Shown: in pieces, positions 17,207 through 26,281 of the stretch
How the letters are laid out: each line of letters begins with the position of its first letter
Numbering within the stretch: the first letter of the stretch is position 1
Origin: Kamptonema formosum PCC 6407
GTDB taxonomy: Bacteria > Cyanobacteriota > Cyanobacteriia > Cyanobacteriales > Microcoleaceae
Length of the DNA stretch: 64,000 bases
Reading direction: 5' to 3'
Assembly: GCF_000332155.1 (NCBI RefSeq)
Contig: NZ_KB235898.1
Location: 205,774-269,773 of the forward strand
Position numbers and translations under genes: made by a program
Notes under the pieces: generated by a model
Databases searched by the model: none
Seen by the model: only the letters and a program-made list of their open reading frames with translations
Told to the model about the DNA's origin: nothing

Positions 17207-17860
17207 TCAAACCTCATCAGGATTTATACCCATTTCCCGCAATTTTGCCGCCAATTTTTCAGCACGTTGCTGTGCCGATTCTCGCTGCCTTTCCAACTCC
17301 ACATAAGACAAAAACTTCTCTCCATCCGGTCGATAAATTTCCAACTCTCCCGATGAAATCTCAAACCTTACACCTAAACGCGGACTCACCCATCCCCCCA
17401 TTGGCTCAATCTCGTTAAGTTCATTATCTGAACGCAACCACCCTGTTAAATCATTATTCTCAGGGTTGTAGAGATAGTATTCTTCCACTCCATAACGCTC
17501 ATAAAACTTCAATTTCTTGAACATTTCTCCCATTCTATTACCAGGGGAAATAATCTCAAACACAACTTGCGGAGCAATATTATCTTCTTCCCACTGTCTA
17601 TAAGAACCTCGATCGCCTTTTGGCCTACCAAAAACTACCATCACATCAGGTGCTTGGCGGATTTTATTATCTCCTTCGACAGGATACCACAGCAAATCCC
17701 CGGCAACAAAAACATTTTCAGCATCCTTGAATAAGGCATCTAAACCACCCTGAATTTTGATAATTAAGTGGAACTGCTTAGTATTATCTGCCATTAATTG
17801 TCCGTCACTATCTGGGTAAACAATATCTGGTTTATTTAGAGGTTGAACTGGTACAATCAT
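17207..17860 (-). CDS. Uma2 family (DUF820) putative restriction-type endonuclease
   Basis: Uma2 proteins have a PD-(D/E)xK nuclease-like fold and are strongly expanded in cyanobacteria; their targets are unknown. Here the core shows RQAPDVMVVFG (Asp), VVFEIISPGN (Glu) and YLYNPE, followed by a C-terminal coiled coil ERQRESAQQRAEKLAAKLRE ending in MGINPDEV. I chose ATG 17860 (217 residues) because GGGAGGA lies 10 bases upstream of it; an in-frame ATG at 17878 overlaps that site. The gene converges on ada. Confidence 0.85.
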   Translation of the reverse strand: MIVPVQPLNKPDIVYPDSDGQLMADNTKQFHLIIKIQGGLDALFKDAENVFVAGDLLWYPVEGDNKIRQAPDVMVVFGRPKGDRGSYRQWEEDNIAPQVVFEIISPGNRMGEMFKKLKFYERYGVEEYYLYNPENNDLTGWLRSDNELNEIEPMGGWVSPRLGVRFEISSGELEIYRPDGEKFLSYVELERQRESAQQRAEKLAAKLREMGINPDEV

Positions 17861-17902
17861 TTGATATTTTCCTCCCAATGAGCCTCAATTTATATATTAT
17901 AT

Positions 17903-18005
17903 GACTTTCGCATGAAGGCAAAGAAACCGGGTTTTTTAGGAAAATATTTCGTGCAGCCTAGAAATTCGGTAAAAAACCCAGCTTATTTAGTTGAATGCGA
18001 AAGTC
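17903..18005. mobile_element. MITE-like element with GACTTTCGCAT terminal repeats
   Basis: Perfect 11-bp terminal inverted repeats GACTTTCGCAT (17903-17913) and ATGCGAAAGTC (17995-18005), with an inner perfect pair GGGTTTTTTA (17929-17938) / TAAAAAACCC (17970-17979). It has no coding capacity. The ends resemble those at 36107 and 61730 (GGACTT[A/T]CGCA), which suggests a related family of non-autonomous elements. Confidence 0.65.
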
Positions 18006-18026
18006 CCGAAAATACTAAACAACTTA

Positions 18027-19103
18027 CTAGGCTGCGATTACTTGATTCCGCCCGTACCCTTTAGCCCGATATAATGCTCGATCGGCTCTGGCAAATAGCT
18101 CAACTATATCCTCGTCCGGTTGACGCAAGGCAACTCCAAATGAAGCAGTGACTTTGCCCACTTCCGGTATTTGTCGATCGGCGATCGCCAATCTCAAATG
18201 TTCCGCCATTTGTTTTAATTCCTTTTCATCATCTCCTGTCACCACAATTAAAAATTCTTCGCCACCCCAACGAATCAAAATATCTTTCTCTCTTAACCGA
18301 TTCTGACAGGATTGAGCTATTACTTGTAGAACGCGATCGCCCATTAAATGACCATAATTATCATTGATTTGTTTGAAGCGATCTATATCGCACAAAATAA
18401 TGCCGATCTGCTCCTCTGATTGATTTATTAAGTCTTGGAGTATCCTTTCTCCCGCACCTCGGTTAAATACACTGGTGAGAGCATCTTTTTCGGAAATTTC
18501 CATAAGATGAAAGCGCTCAAGATAAAGTTTATTGTTCGCATCTTGTAGTTGCGAATAAAATCGAATGAAGCATAGATTAATAGCCATAGCAGGGACAAGT
18601 GTAACGATTAAATCTATGCCTCTAGGTGTTTCTAATTCTGGGATATGAAATATTAAGTAAACAACCACTGGAGCGGCTATAATAAACCAAAGTAGGATTG
18701 TCAGCCGAACCAATCGACGAGGACGCAAGAAAATAATCATGCTGGTTGTGAGCAAAAAAAGTCCTGACGAAATCGGTGGTAAAGTATCAATCAACCGTTT
18801 TTCCTTGTCTAACCATGCCTCAATCACAAAAGAATATTCTGGAAAAATGATGATAAAGCTACTCCACGCTAAAAGAAGATTTATGACTCGGTAAATTTGC
18901 TGGGGATACTTAATGAGATAGATCAGAAGGTTCAAGCAGGTAATTGATGTAAGAGGAGGAATTACTAACGAAATTGTATGGGTTGTGCCTTCAAGTAAAT
19001 GTAGAAATGTAATTAGTATTCCTCCTAAAACCATAAATACCAAGATGAAGATTATGGCTTTTCGCTTGAGGATTTCCATTGGATCGTTCGTTAGTAATGT
19101 CAT
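18027..19103 (-). CDS. Membrane diguanylate cyclase (GGDEF)
   Basis: This protein makes the second messenger cyclic di-GMP from two GTP. The N-terminal ~195 residues form about six membrane helices of no named sensor family. The C-terminal GGDEF domain (~205-355) has the active-site motif GGEEF in RWGGEEFLIV, and an intact inhibitory I-site RxxD (REKD) five residues upstream, so product feedback is expected. DALTSVFNRGAGERIL is the usual nucleotide-binding start of the domain. ATG start, with an alternative Met9. It stands alone: a MITE-like element lies downstream and tandem repeats upstream. Confidence 0.93.
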   Translation of the reverse strand: MTLLTNDPMEILKRKAIIFILVFMVLGGILITFLHLLEGTTHTISLVIPPLTSITCLNLLIYLIKYPQQIYRVINLLLAWSSFIIIFPEYSFVIEAWLDKEKRLIDTLPPISSGLFLLTTSMIIFLRPRRLVRLTILLWFIIAAPVVVYLIFHIPELETPRGIDLIVTLVPAMAINLCFIRFYSQLQDANNKLYLERFHLMEISEKDALTSVFNRGAGERILQDLINQSEEQIGIILCDIDRFKQINDNYGHLMGDRVLQVIAQSCQNRLREKDILIRWGGEEFLIVVTGDDEKELKQMAEHLRLAIADRQIPEVGKVTASFGVALRQPDEDIVELFARADRALYRAKGYGRNQVIAA

Positions 19104-19204
19104 GGCACTAAGTGGAAAGCTATAGTAGAAGCAAGAAGAAAAAGGAACAGGACTCAGAATACCTCTGATAGTGATATAGCGTTTTTCAGGTAGATGAGGT
19201 ATGA

Positions 19205-19384
19205 CTGATAATTGGTAATTGGTAATTGGTAATTGGTAATGGCTAATGGCTAATGGCTAATTGGTAATGGCTAATGGCTAATGGCTAATAGCTAATTACC
19301 CATCTCCCCTATCTTCCCCATCTTCCCCGCTCCCCCGCTCTCCCTCTTTCCCTAGCCCCTAGCCCCTTCTTCTATAATTGGTAA
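19205..19384 (+). repeat. Composite heptamer/nonamer repeat, plus orientation
   Basis: Ordered modules: TAATTGG and TAATGGC heptamers (about 19209-19298), CCCATCTCCC/CTTCCCCAT units (~19299-19330), CTCCCCCG units, then CCTCTTTCCCTAG, CCCCTAG heptamers and CCCCTTCTTCT. The same module order occurs at 45541-45783, and reversed at 28756-28898 and 34737-34867. Confidence 0.85.
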
Positions 19385-19395
19385 TAGGTCTTATA

Positions 19396-19842
19396 TTACT
19401 CTATCCGCTGCCGTAATATCTCCCTTACTTCCATTAAAATTAGCCCTAATTTATTCTTGCCGCTGCCATCTTTGCCACAACCCCAATAATAATCTATTGG
19501 TGAATTTTCGACAATTTCCTCATCACCTGTAGATAGCAAAACTTCGCGGATATTCGCATGAGTCTCAAATTTACACAGCACCGCCTTTCGCATAATATCA
19601 TCTTTCACCTCTTCCCAATCTTGGCGAAGGGGACGTTTGCGCTCCCGCCCCATTTTCGCCGCATCCTTCGGTGTTTTCACCTGTCGAATTTGCTCAACAT
19701 GAGGCGTACCTACAAACTTTTGAGCTTGAAAATAATGTTCGCTAGTTAGCCAATATACTCCTTCTAACTCAAATCCGTGAGCAGAAAAGTTAGAGAAACA
19801 TCCGTAGGGTTCTTCGCGAGTGCTATAAAAGTAGATAGTCAT
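19396..19842 (-). CDS. NADAR family protein (YbiA-like N-glycosidase)
   Basis: NADAR/YbiA proteins are N-glycosidases; the E. coli and plant members cleave reactive riboflavin-pathway intermediates, and others act on ADP-ribose derivatives. The 148 residues have the family signatures FYSTREEPYGCFSNFS, WLTSEHYFQAQKF, DAAKMGRERKRPLR and DYYWGCGKDGSGKNKLG. Length is typical. GGAGATATT lies before the ATG. The upstream neighbour on the same strand is the GT39-like protein, only 19 bases away, so co-transcription is possible. The substrate here is not known. Confidence 0.88.
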   Translation of the reverse strand: MTIYFYSTREEPYGCFSNFSAHGFELEGVYWLTSEHYFQAQKFVGTPHVEQIRQVKTPKDAAKMGRERKRPLRQDWEEVKDDIMRKAVLCKFETHANIREVLLSTGDEEIVENSPIDYYWGCGKDGSGKNKLGLILMEVREILRQRIE

Positions 19843-19861
19843 AATATCTCCAATTTTCCAA

Positions 19862-21697
19862 TTATAAACAGTGATACAATCGGTATTTGTAGCCAGCTAT
19901 TTTAGGCTGAGATTGGGAATCAACTACACAATTTTGCCCTTTTTCATCCACCGAAGCAGTAAAATTTATTGTCCACAAATCCAAAGGTTTTGGCATTTGA
20001 GCTAACGTTTTATGCAGTGCATCCGTCGCTGTTTGAGAATCACCCTCTTTTTTTGCTAGCAGAAATTGAGGATAATTAAATTGAGAATTTGTACTCAGGG
20101 ATGAACTAGATAAACGTTTAAACTCCCACGCTATCCCCATCATAGCTCTTGTTTCCGAGTGGCTTTTGCGAACCATTGCAATTAAAACGGGAACCTTTGG
20201 CGATGCTTCTTGTATTTTAACAATTTGCGTAACTAAAATGTCTGGGCGTTTCGATTTTTGAAAACCCAAATTTGCCACAACTGTCATGCTACCAAGCAAA
20301 CCCATTAATAAGATAATTGTTACTGCTTTTTGTCCTCCTATTTTTAACACTAGAATTGGCAATTTAAAAACATTACTAAATTTATTGTTTGTTTCTAAAT
20401 ACCGCTCTTCCCAATAGATAGCTAGACTGACTGCAAACAAAATGATAACCGCAGGAAAGTAGACAAATTGATAACGAGCCGCTAGAGTTAAATCGGCACC
20501 CAAAATGTAAGTTATCCCTAAAAAGATGGAGATTGCAGCTAAGATAAACCCGCATAAAACTTGAGCAATCGAGCTGTTATCTGATTGATTTAATTTAATT
20601 TTGACACCTTGAATCAAAATTGGTAACGCAAAAAACATGAAAATCAATAATATCAAACCAGAGATAAGGATCGCCGATAAAGAGACTCCTTCCACTGGCA
20701 ATAATGCCAGCATTGTCACCATCCACGCTAAAATTCTTGGTGCTGGTTCTAGCAGTTCAATCAGGTTTTTTCCCTCATAAATCCAGCGAGTCATTTCACT
20801 ATCAGAAGCAGTCTCCAATGCGGGAACCCAAACCAAGCATCCCACCAATGTACCCGCAGCCACAGCATAAATTCGGAATAGAGAACTGGGAATTAGTAAT
20901 TGAGGCTTAAGCGTTAAATTGTGAGTCGAAGCTAAATCTAATTTTTCCTGGCGATATGTCCTATTTTTAATCAAAATAACAGCTATTAAACTTAAACCTT
21001 CAGCAGCAACAACAAGAATAAAAAAGTAATGGGTGGCAATTCCTAAACAGTTAACTCCTACCCACGATAATCCTACCCAAATCGGCAATACAGTTCGCTC
21101 ATTAATTGTTCTAGTTGCTATTGCTAAACAGCCCAAAGAAGCGATAATTAATAAAACTGGTAAAGTGTAGTGACGAGCTTCTTGAGCGATAAATATCCCG
21201 TAGGGAGAAACTGCCATCATTGCTGCTGCCATTTGAGCTATTAAGCGAGAGCGAAAAGCCACAAACCCAAAGCAAAAGATAGCTGGAATTGAGGCGACAC
21301 CAAGAATTGCAGGAAGCGCTCTAGCGGCCCACAAAGAAACTAAACCCGCGTCGTTAGAAAATAGTTTCATCCACCAATGAGCCAATACAAAATAAACTGG
21401 AGGATGAGTGCTTTCTGTCATCAAATTGTGGATAACTGAGGTGATATTAGCTTCGGGATTTAGTTGTAATGGCTGCAATAGCGCATCAAGTGCGATCGCA
21501 CTATCTAACGGTATCGTCTGCAAACTATTTCCCAAACTAAAAACTATGGTTGCTATCTCAATTGTTGAAGGTGGCTTTCCTGCTAAATTAGTAAAGCGCA
21601 AAACTGTGCCAATTGCTATCCATATTAGCAGCAGTAATGAATGAAACCAAGGTTTCTCACCATTGGCAATTTTTAGTTTTGAACTTTCGACAGTCAT
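19862..21697 (-). CDS. GT39/ArnT-like membrane glycosyltransferase
   Basis: A 611-residue membrane protein of the GT-C type, expected to move a sugar from a polyprenyl-phosphate donor to an acceptor on the outer side of the plasma membrane. About ten hydrophobic helices are visible. The first external loop carries the ESTHPPVYFVLAHWW block, and RALPAILGVASIPAIF follows, as in the mannosyltransferase/ArnT group. The C-terminal ~130 residues are soluble and probably periplasmic. ATG start. It follows the membrane gene at 21734 after 36 bases, so the two may act together. The acceptor is unknown. Confidence 0.8.
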   Translation of the reverse strand: MTVESSKLKIANGEKPWFHSLLLLIWIAIGTVLRFTNLAGKPPSTIEIATIVFSLGNSLQTIPLDSAIALDALLQPLQLNPEANITSVIHNLMTESTHPPVYFVLAHWWMKLFSNDAGLVSLWAARALPAILGVASIPAIFCFGFVAFRSRLIAQMAAAMMAVSPYGIFIAQEARHYTLPVLLIIASLGCLAIATRTINERTVLPIWVGLSWVGVNCLGIATHYFFILVVAAEGLSLIAVILIKNRTYRQEKLDLASTHNLTLKPQLLIPSSLFRIYAVAAGTLVGCLVWVPALETASDSEMTRWIYEGKNLIELLEPAPRILAWMVTMLALLPVEGVSLSAILISGLILLIFMFFALPILIQGVKIKLNQSDNSSIAQVLCGFILAAISIFLGITYILGADLTLAARYQFVYFPAVIILFAVSLAIYWEERYLETNNKFSNVFKLPILVLKIGGQKAVTIILLMGLLGSMTVVANLGFQKSKRPDILVTQIVKIQEASPKVPVLIAMVRKSHSETRAMMGIAWEFKRLSSSSLSTNSQFNYPQFLLAKKEGDSQTATDALHKTLAQMPKPLDLWTINFTASVDEKGQNCVVDSQSQPKIAGYKYRLYHCL

Positions 21698-21733
21698 TGT
21701 TTATACACCCTCAACAATTAGCAACAAATCATT

Positions 21734-22447
21734 CTACCTATCTCGATCGTCAAGTACCTTAAACCGCAGATCGATATCTTGTATGTAGGAGCCTATGTAA
21801 GCAAGCAATGCGTAGATAAAAATCAGAACTCCTACCATTTCAAAAAGTTCTTCAGTAGTGGCTATTGTCCCATATATTAAGTTGCGCTGACCAGCTACAT
21901 CTGCATAGTAGCCACCAACCATCTCCATAGCAAGAGCTCCGCCAATATAAAAGCCTGCCGCCAGTATAAATAAATACCGAATTTTCAGTGGAAGATGAAG
22001 CAGAAACTTGAAATAATTGAAGGCTGTTACCAATACAAAAATAGCACCAGGAATCACCCAAACGAAGTAAAATAATCCCCCAAGATGTAGCGCTTTTCGT
22101 AAATCTGGAATAATTAACAATTCATGGAAACTCAGGCTTTCATCTAAAGCAAAAAGCACAAACATAATTGATAAAGCTTTCCAGTGGGGAGAATAGCGAT
22201 CGCCCTGTTTTTTCTTCGCAGAGGCAATTACTCCCAAGAGAATTCCACAAAAAAGTAACGTAAACGACTGATACCATGAGGGATAATTTAATTCTCGGTC
22301 AAGATTAAATAAATCCATCCATCGTTCGCGATAATTAAAGCCATAGCGAAGAACTTGCACCACTAAGCCAGCCACGCCGAAGAATAGCACCCAAATGCTC
22401 AGGGAAGCGGCGATTCTCCTTGGAGAGATAGAAATCTGGAATTTCAT
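21734..22447 (-). CDS. Seven-helix-type membrane protein, unknown function
   Basis: Six to seven hydrophobic segments are visible. Acidic and histidine residues lie in or next to membrane segments (FALDESLSFHELL, GGALAMEMVGG, TTEELFEMVGV). Such placement would suit metal binding or hydrolase chemistry in the membrane, but I recognise no family. I start at ATG 22447 (237 residues); an in-frame TTG at 22474 would add nine residues. It is probably in one transcript with the glycosyltransferase downstream. Confidence 0.65.
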   Translation of the reverse strand: MKFQISISPRRIAASLSIWVLFFGVAGLVVQVLRYGFNYRERWMDLFNLDRELNYPSWYQSFTLLFCGILLGVIASAKKKQGDRYSPHWKALSIMFVLFALDESLSFHELLIIPDLRKALHLGGLFYFVWVIPGAIFVLVTAFNYFKFLLHLPLKIRYLFILAAGFYIGGALAMEMVGGYYADVAGQRNLIYGTIATTEELFEMVGVLIFIYALLAYIGSYIQDIDLRFKVLDDRDR

Positions 22448-22567
22448 CAAAGTTCTGGTCGATTGACAAAGCAAAGTTAAACTATAAAATAAAAAGTTAA
22501 AAATGGGAAGGGAAAGGAACTAAATTAGTCTTGGCTTGCATCTCAAAACCACCAATCCTAAATCACA

Positions 22568-23644
22568 ATGCACATTGACATTCAAACTTTCACTGTCCAT
22601 AAACGGTTTGCTCTTACCATCAGTCGGGGTACAACTGCCCAAACTACGAATTTATGGTTGAGATTGGAGCATGAAGGCATCGAAGGTTGGGGGGAAGCTT
22701 CGCCTTTTTCTATAGGCAGTTACCCTCAAACTACAGAAAATCTTGTGGCGGCATTGCAGAAAATTGCGCCGCTGCTAGAGAAATTTACCCCTTTAGAGCG
22801 TCAACAAATTGAAGACATATTTAGGGAGGTTGAGTTACCTTCAGCAGCTTGTGCAGCAATAGATATGGCACTCCATGATTGGCTGGGCAAAAAAGTAGGA
22901 TTGCCGCTATGGAAACTGTGGGGAATTGACCGATCGCGTATTGTACCAACTTCAGTTACAATTGGTATTAATTCGCCCGAAGGTGCTCGGCAGAGGGTGC
23001 GAGATTGGTTTGAAAAAGATGCCAGCTATCAAAACAGTATAAAGTATCGTGCTCTCAAAGTAAAATTAGGTAGTTCTGATGGCATAGAAGCAGATAGAGC
23101 GATGTTAATGGCGGTGCTAGATGAAGCACCTAAAAACATCCAAATTAGCATAGATGCTAATGGTGGATGGAATTTAACGGATGCCATTAAAATGTGTTTT
23201 TGGTTAGAAAAGTATGGAATAAAGTATGTAGAGCAGCCACTATCACCTATGGAAAATATTAAGGATTTTTTGGAGCTTTATCGTCAGTCACCACTGCCAA
23301 TTTTTGCAGATGAAAGTTGCTTTAATAGTAGGGATATGCCTCGGTTAGCTAACTGCGTACATGGCATTAATATCAAAATGATGAAAGCGGGGGGATTAAC
23401 TGAAGCAATGCGGATGATACACGCGGCTAAAGCTTATGGTTTACAAGTGATGTTTGGCTGCTATTCTGATAGTGTATTGGCAAACACAGCCGCCGCACAA
23501 TTATCACCTTTAGCTGACTATCTTGACTTGGATAGTCATTTTAATTTAATAGACGATCCTTTCGCTGGTGCAGTCTTAGAAAATGGATGTTTGCTGCCCA
23601 ATGATTTACCAGGACTGGGTGTTTCCCGAATTGATAATATATAA
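22568..23644 (+). CDS. Dipeptide epimerase-like enzyme of the enolase superfamily
   Basis: A 358-residue muconate-lactonizing-type enolase-superfamily enzyme that abstracts the alpha proton of an acyl-amino acid or dipeptide. The catalytic set is complete: Lys164 and Lys166 in LKVKLG, metal ligands Asp196 (DANGG), Glu222 (VEQP) and Asp248 (ADES), and a lysine in NIKMMK (270-273). The closest known roles are L-Ala-D/L-Glu epimerase (murein recycling) and N-acetyl-D-glutamate racemase (DgcA). A DUF1611 gene (DgcN-like) one gene downstream favours the second role. ATG start at 22568. Substrate not provable from sequence. Confidence 0.85.
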   Translation: MHIDIQTFTVHKRFALTISRGTTAQTTNLWLRLEHEGIEGWGEASPFSIGSYPQTTENLVAALQKIAPLLEKFTPLERQQIEDIFREVELPSAACAAIDMALHDWLGKKVGLPLWKLWGIDRSRIVPTSVTIGINSPEGARQRVRDWFEKDASYQNSIKYRALKVKLGSSDGIEADRAMLMAVLDEAPKNIQISIDANGGWNLTDAIKMCFWLEKYGIKYVEQPLSPMENIKDFLELYRQSPLPIFADESCFNSRDMPRLANCVHGINIKMMKAGGLTEAMRMIHAAKAYGLQVMFGCYSDSVLANTAAAQLSPLADYLDLDSHFNLIDDPFAGAVLENGCLLPNDLPGLGVSRIDNI

Positions 23645-23677
23645 TAGAAATAGCAAGTCAAATCTTAGGAGGGAGAG

Positions 23678-24490
23678 ATGTCAATTGAAGTAACTTCAAA
23701 ATTCATCTCAGAAGCTGAAATATTTGAGGCATTTTGTGAAGAACACAAGCCACCGACCGATTTAATTTTTGATGACGGAGAACCCTTGGAAACGAAACGC
23801 CACCGCATTGCTATGAATGTCCTCATTCGGTCATTAGAACACGCTTGGAATGACCGCAATGACTTTTTTACTGGCGGCAATATGTTCATTTATTACAGCA
23901 GAATTCAGGTGCGAAATCGGGACTTTAGAGGCCCTGATTTTTTTGCTGTTTTAGGTGTTGATGGCACTACTTCGAGACAAGGTTGGGTAGTTTGGGATGA
24001 AGAAGGTCGTTATCCAGATGTGATTGTAGAACTAATGTCACCTTCGACTGCCAATATAGATACGGGAGTCAAAAAGGATCTTTATGAGCAAGTTTTCAGG
24101 ACTCCTGATTATTTTGTGTTTAATCCTTTTGACCCAAATTCTCTGCAAGGGTGGCGATTAAATGGGAGCTTAAAATATCAAGAATTAGAGCGAAATCAAC
24201 AGGGTTGGCTATGGTGTCAAAGGTTAGGTATGTGGTTAGGAACATGGGGGGGAACTGTTGAGCGAGAAACGACTGTTTGGTTGCGTTTTTATGATGAATC
24301 TGGCAATCTTATTTTGTTGCCAGAAGAAGCTGCTCAGCAACAAGCTGATGCTGCTCAGCAACAAGCTGATGCTGCTCGACAACAAGCTGATGCTGCTCGA
24401 CAACAAGTCGAACAAGAACGCCTACGGGCCGATCGGTTAGCTGCTAAATTACGAGAATTGGGTATAGATCCCAAGGATTTAACTGAGTAA
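23678..24490 (+). CDS. Uma2 family protein with repeat-encoded coiled-coil tail
   Basis: A 270-residue Uma2 (DUF820) protein with a GGAGGGAG ribosome binding site. The core has DLIFDDGEPLE near residue 28, RDFRGPDFFAVLG, VIVELMSPS and YFVFNP. The C-terminal tail is a heptad coiled coil, QQADAAQ then QQADAAR twice, encoded by 21-base tandem repeats at about 24331-24410. The tail ends in the family-typical ADRLAAKLRELGIDPKDL. It lies between the epimerase and DUF1611 genes and looks like an insertion into that pair. Confidence 0.85.
   Translation: MSIEVTSKFISEAEIFEAFCEEHKPPTDLIFDDGEPLETKRHRIAMNVLIRSLEHAWNDRNDFFTGGNMFIYYSRIQVRNRDFRGPDFFAVLGVDGTTSRQGWVVWDEEGRYPDVIVELMSPSTANIDTGVKKDLYEQVFRTPDYFVFNPFDPNSLQGWRLNGSLKYQELERNQQGWLWCQRLGMWLGTWGGTVERETTVWLRFYDESGNLILLPEEAAQQQADAAQQQADAARQQADAARQQVEQERLRADRLAAKLRELGIDPKDLTE
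24331..24412 (+). repeat. 21-bp tandem repeat encoding heptads
   Basis: Four copies of a 21-base unit (CAACAAGCTGATGCTGCTC + 2) inside the Uma2 gene. One unit encodes exactly one coiled-coil heptad, so gain or loss of copies keeps both frame and heptad register. Confidence 0.85.
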
Positions 24491-24501
24491 GAATGAGTGA
24501 T

Positions 24502-24528
24502 GATGTCGCTGTCATAAACAGCGGCATC
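24502..24528 (+). terminator. Stem-loop after Uma2 gene
   Basis: Arms GATGTCGCTGT and ACAGCGGCATC (one G-T pair) close a 5-base CATAA loop, 12 bases after the stop. No T-run follows. It may be a terminator or a processing hairpin. Confidence 0.5.
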
Positions 24529-24584
24529 CTTGACTTACCAAAAATGTATTTAATCTAAAGAAATATCAACATCAGAGGTAAATT

Positions 24585-25643
24585 ATGATTCCTAAAGATC
24601 CTACTTATAAAATTAATAATGGTAAAGTTGCTATCCTATTACACCAGGGAATTATTGGTAAGTTTGGCAAAACTGGCTTAGCATTTTTACGCTACAGCGA
24701 AGCCTCAGTTGTGGCTGCAATTGACTCTGAATGTGCCGGACAATCTTTCTGTGAATTAACGGGAATTTCCAGAGAAGTGCCGATAGTTGCTTCGGTGTCA
24801 GAAGCTTTATCTTATTCGCCAGATATTCTGTTAATTGGGATTGCTCCTTCTGGGGGTGTTTTACCAACAGAATGGTTAGAGGAAATTAATCGAGCAATTG
24901 CTGCGGGTTTGTCAGTGGTAAATGGTTTACATACTCAGCTTGCACCACTGATTAAAATACCTTTAAAAGACGATCAATGGATTTGGGATGTGCGTCAAGA
25001 ACCGCAAAAAGTAGGCGCGATCGCATCTGCTAAAGCTGCCGATCTCAATTGCCGCCGCGTATTGACAGTGGGTACGGATATGAGTGTCGGTAAAATGTCT
25101 ACGAGTTTGGAACTGCATCGCACTTGCTTAAAACGTGGCTTACGTTCCAAGTTTTTAGCAACTGGACAAGCTGGTTTAATGATTGCTGGTGATGGTATTC
25201 CCTTGGATGCCGTGCGGGTGGATTTTGCGGCGGGTGCAGTTGAGCAAATGGTGGTAGAATTTGGGTGCGATCGCGACATCCTACACATCGAGGGTCAAGG
25301 TTCTCTGCTACATCCGGGCTCAACAGCTACATTGCCCCTACTACGAGGTTCTCAGCCTACTCACTTAGTGCTAGCGCATCGAGCTGGACAAACTCACATC
25401 CGCCATCATCCCCGCATACTAATTGGATCGCTATCCAAAGTTGTGGAATTATACGAGATGGTATCACAGGCGGCGGGTGCTTTTGTGGGGGCGAAAGTAA
25501 GTGCGATCGCGCTTAATACTCACCATCTGGAGGAAACTGCGGCGAGATTAGCAATAGCAGAAATTCAAGCAGAAACGGGATTACCCTGTACAGATCCCGT
25601 GCGATTTGGGGCCGATGTATTGTTAGGCGCGATCGCAGACTAG
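24585..25643 (+). CDS. DUF1611 protein, DgcN-like
   Basis: A 352-residue DUF1611 protein with an N-terminal Rossmann-like domain and a C-terminal P-loop domain, where GTDMSVGKMSTSLEL (~residue 166) is the Walker A. Family members characterised in marine proteobacteria and haloarchaea (DgcN) acetylate D-glutamate to N-acetyl-D-glutamate, which DgcA then racemises. The enolase-superfamily gene upstream fits DgcA, and N-acetyl-L-glutamate could enter the arginine pathway (argB is at 59695). The assignment is inference from family and neighbourhood. GAGGTAAATT precedes the ATG. Confidence 0.8.
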   Translation: MIPKDPTYKINNGKVAILLHQGIIGKFGKTGLAFLRYSEASVVAAIDSECAGQSFCELTGISREVPIVASVSEALSYSPDILLIGIAPSGGVLPTEWLEEINRAIAAGLSVVNGLHTQLAPLIKIPLKDDQWIWDVRQEPQKVGAIASAKAADLNCRRVLTVGTDMSVGKMSTSLELHRTCLKRGLRSKFLATGQAGLMIAGDGIPLDAVRVDFAAGAVEQMVVEFGCDRDILHIEGQGSLLHPGSTATLPLLRGSQPTHLVLAHRAGQTHIRHHPRILIGSLSKVVELYEMVSQAAGAFVGAKVSAIALNTHHLEETAARLAIAEIQAETGLPCTDPVRFGADVLLGAIAD

Positions 25644-25681
25644 AATATAATTAATCACCACTCATAATCACTTACCCAAGC

Positions 25682-26152
25682 GTGAATAAAAGTTCTTTCT
25701 CCTTACCAGCAGAGTGCATTATTCGCGCCGCCTCTGCTAAAGATATATGGTCAATTCGGAAATTAGTGCTGAGTGCAAAACTCGACCCAACTCAGTTGCG
25801 CTGGCAGCAATTTTGGGCGATCGAATGCGAGGGGAATTTGGTAGCTTGCGGACAGTTACGCAACTTTTCCGGGGTACAAGAATTAGGCAGTTTAGTAGTA
25901 GCTAAAAGTTGGCGCAGTCGCGGGTTAGGAACTTATTTGACAACATATTTGATTCAACAAGCAACTCAACCGCTTTATTTAGAATGTTTGGGAAAGCGAC
26001 TAGAAAATTTTTACGTTCGATTTGGTTTTGTACCGATTTCCTGGGAAGAAGTACCACAGTCTCTAAAATTCAAGTTTGGTGTTTCCCAATTAGCAAAAAA
26101 TTTATTGAGAGTACCTGTAGTAATTATGCAGTATCGAGGGCTTCCAGAATGA
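25682..26152 (+). CDS. GNAT family N-acetyltransferase
   Basis: A 156-residue acetyl-CoA-dependent acetyltransferase. The acetyl-CoA loop is visible as RSRGLGTYL (the R/QxxGxG/A pattern) after the strand ELGSLVVAKSW, and the end of the fold as ENFYVRFGFVPI. GTG start at 25682, 38 bases after the DUF1611 stop and on the same strand, so it may belong to the same transcript. The substrate is unknown; an amino-acid or peptide substrate would fit the context. Confidence 0.85.
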   Translation: MNKSSFSLPAECIIRAASAKDIWSIRKLVLSAKLDPTQLRWQQFWAIECEGNLVACGQLRNFSGVQELGSLVVAKSWRSRGLGTYLTTYLIQQATQPLYLECLGKRLENFYVRFGFVPISWEEVPQSLKFKFGVSQLAKNLLRVPVVIMQYRGLPE

Positions 26153-26281
26153 GTCAAATCCTAACTATCGCGCCACAGTATCAAATTGCTTCTATAAAGA
26201 CAACTATATTGTACTTTATATTATAACTGACTTAAACTGTGCTTAAATAAATTTATCAACTTATTAACTATCTTCAAACCA

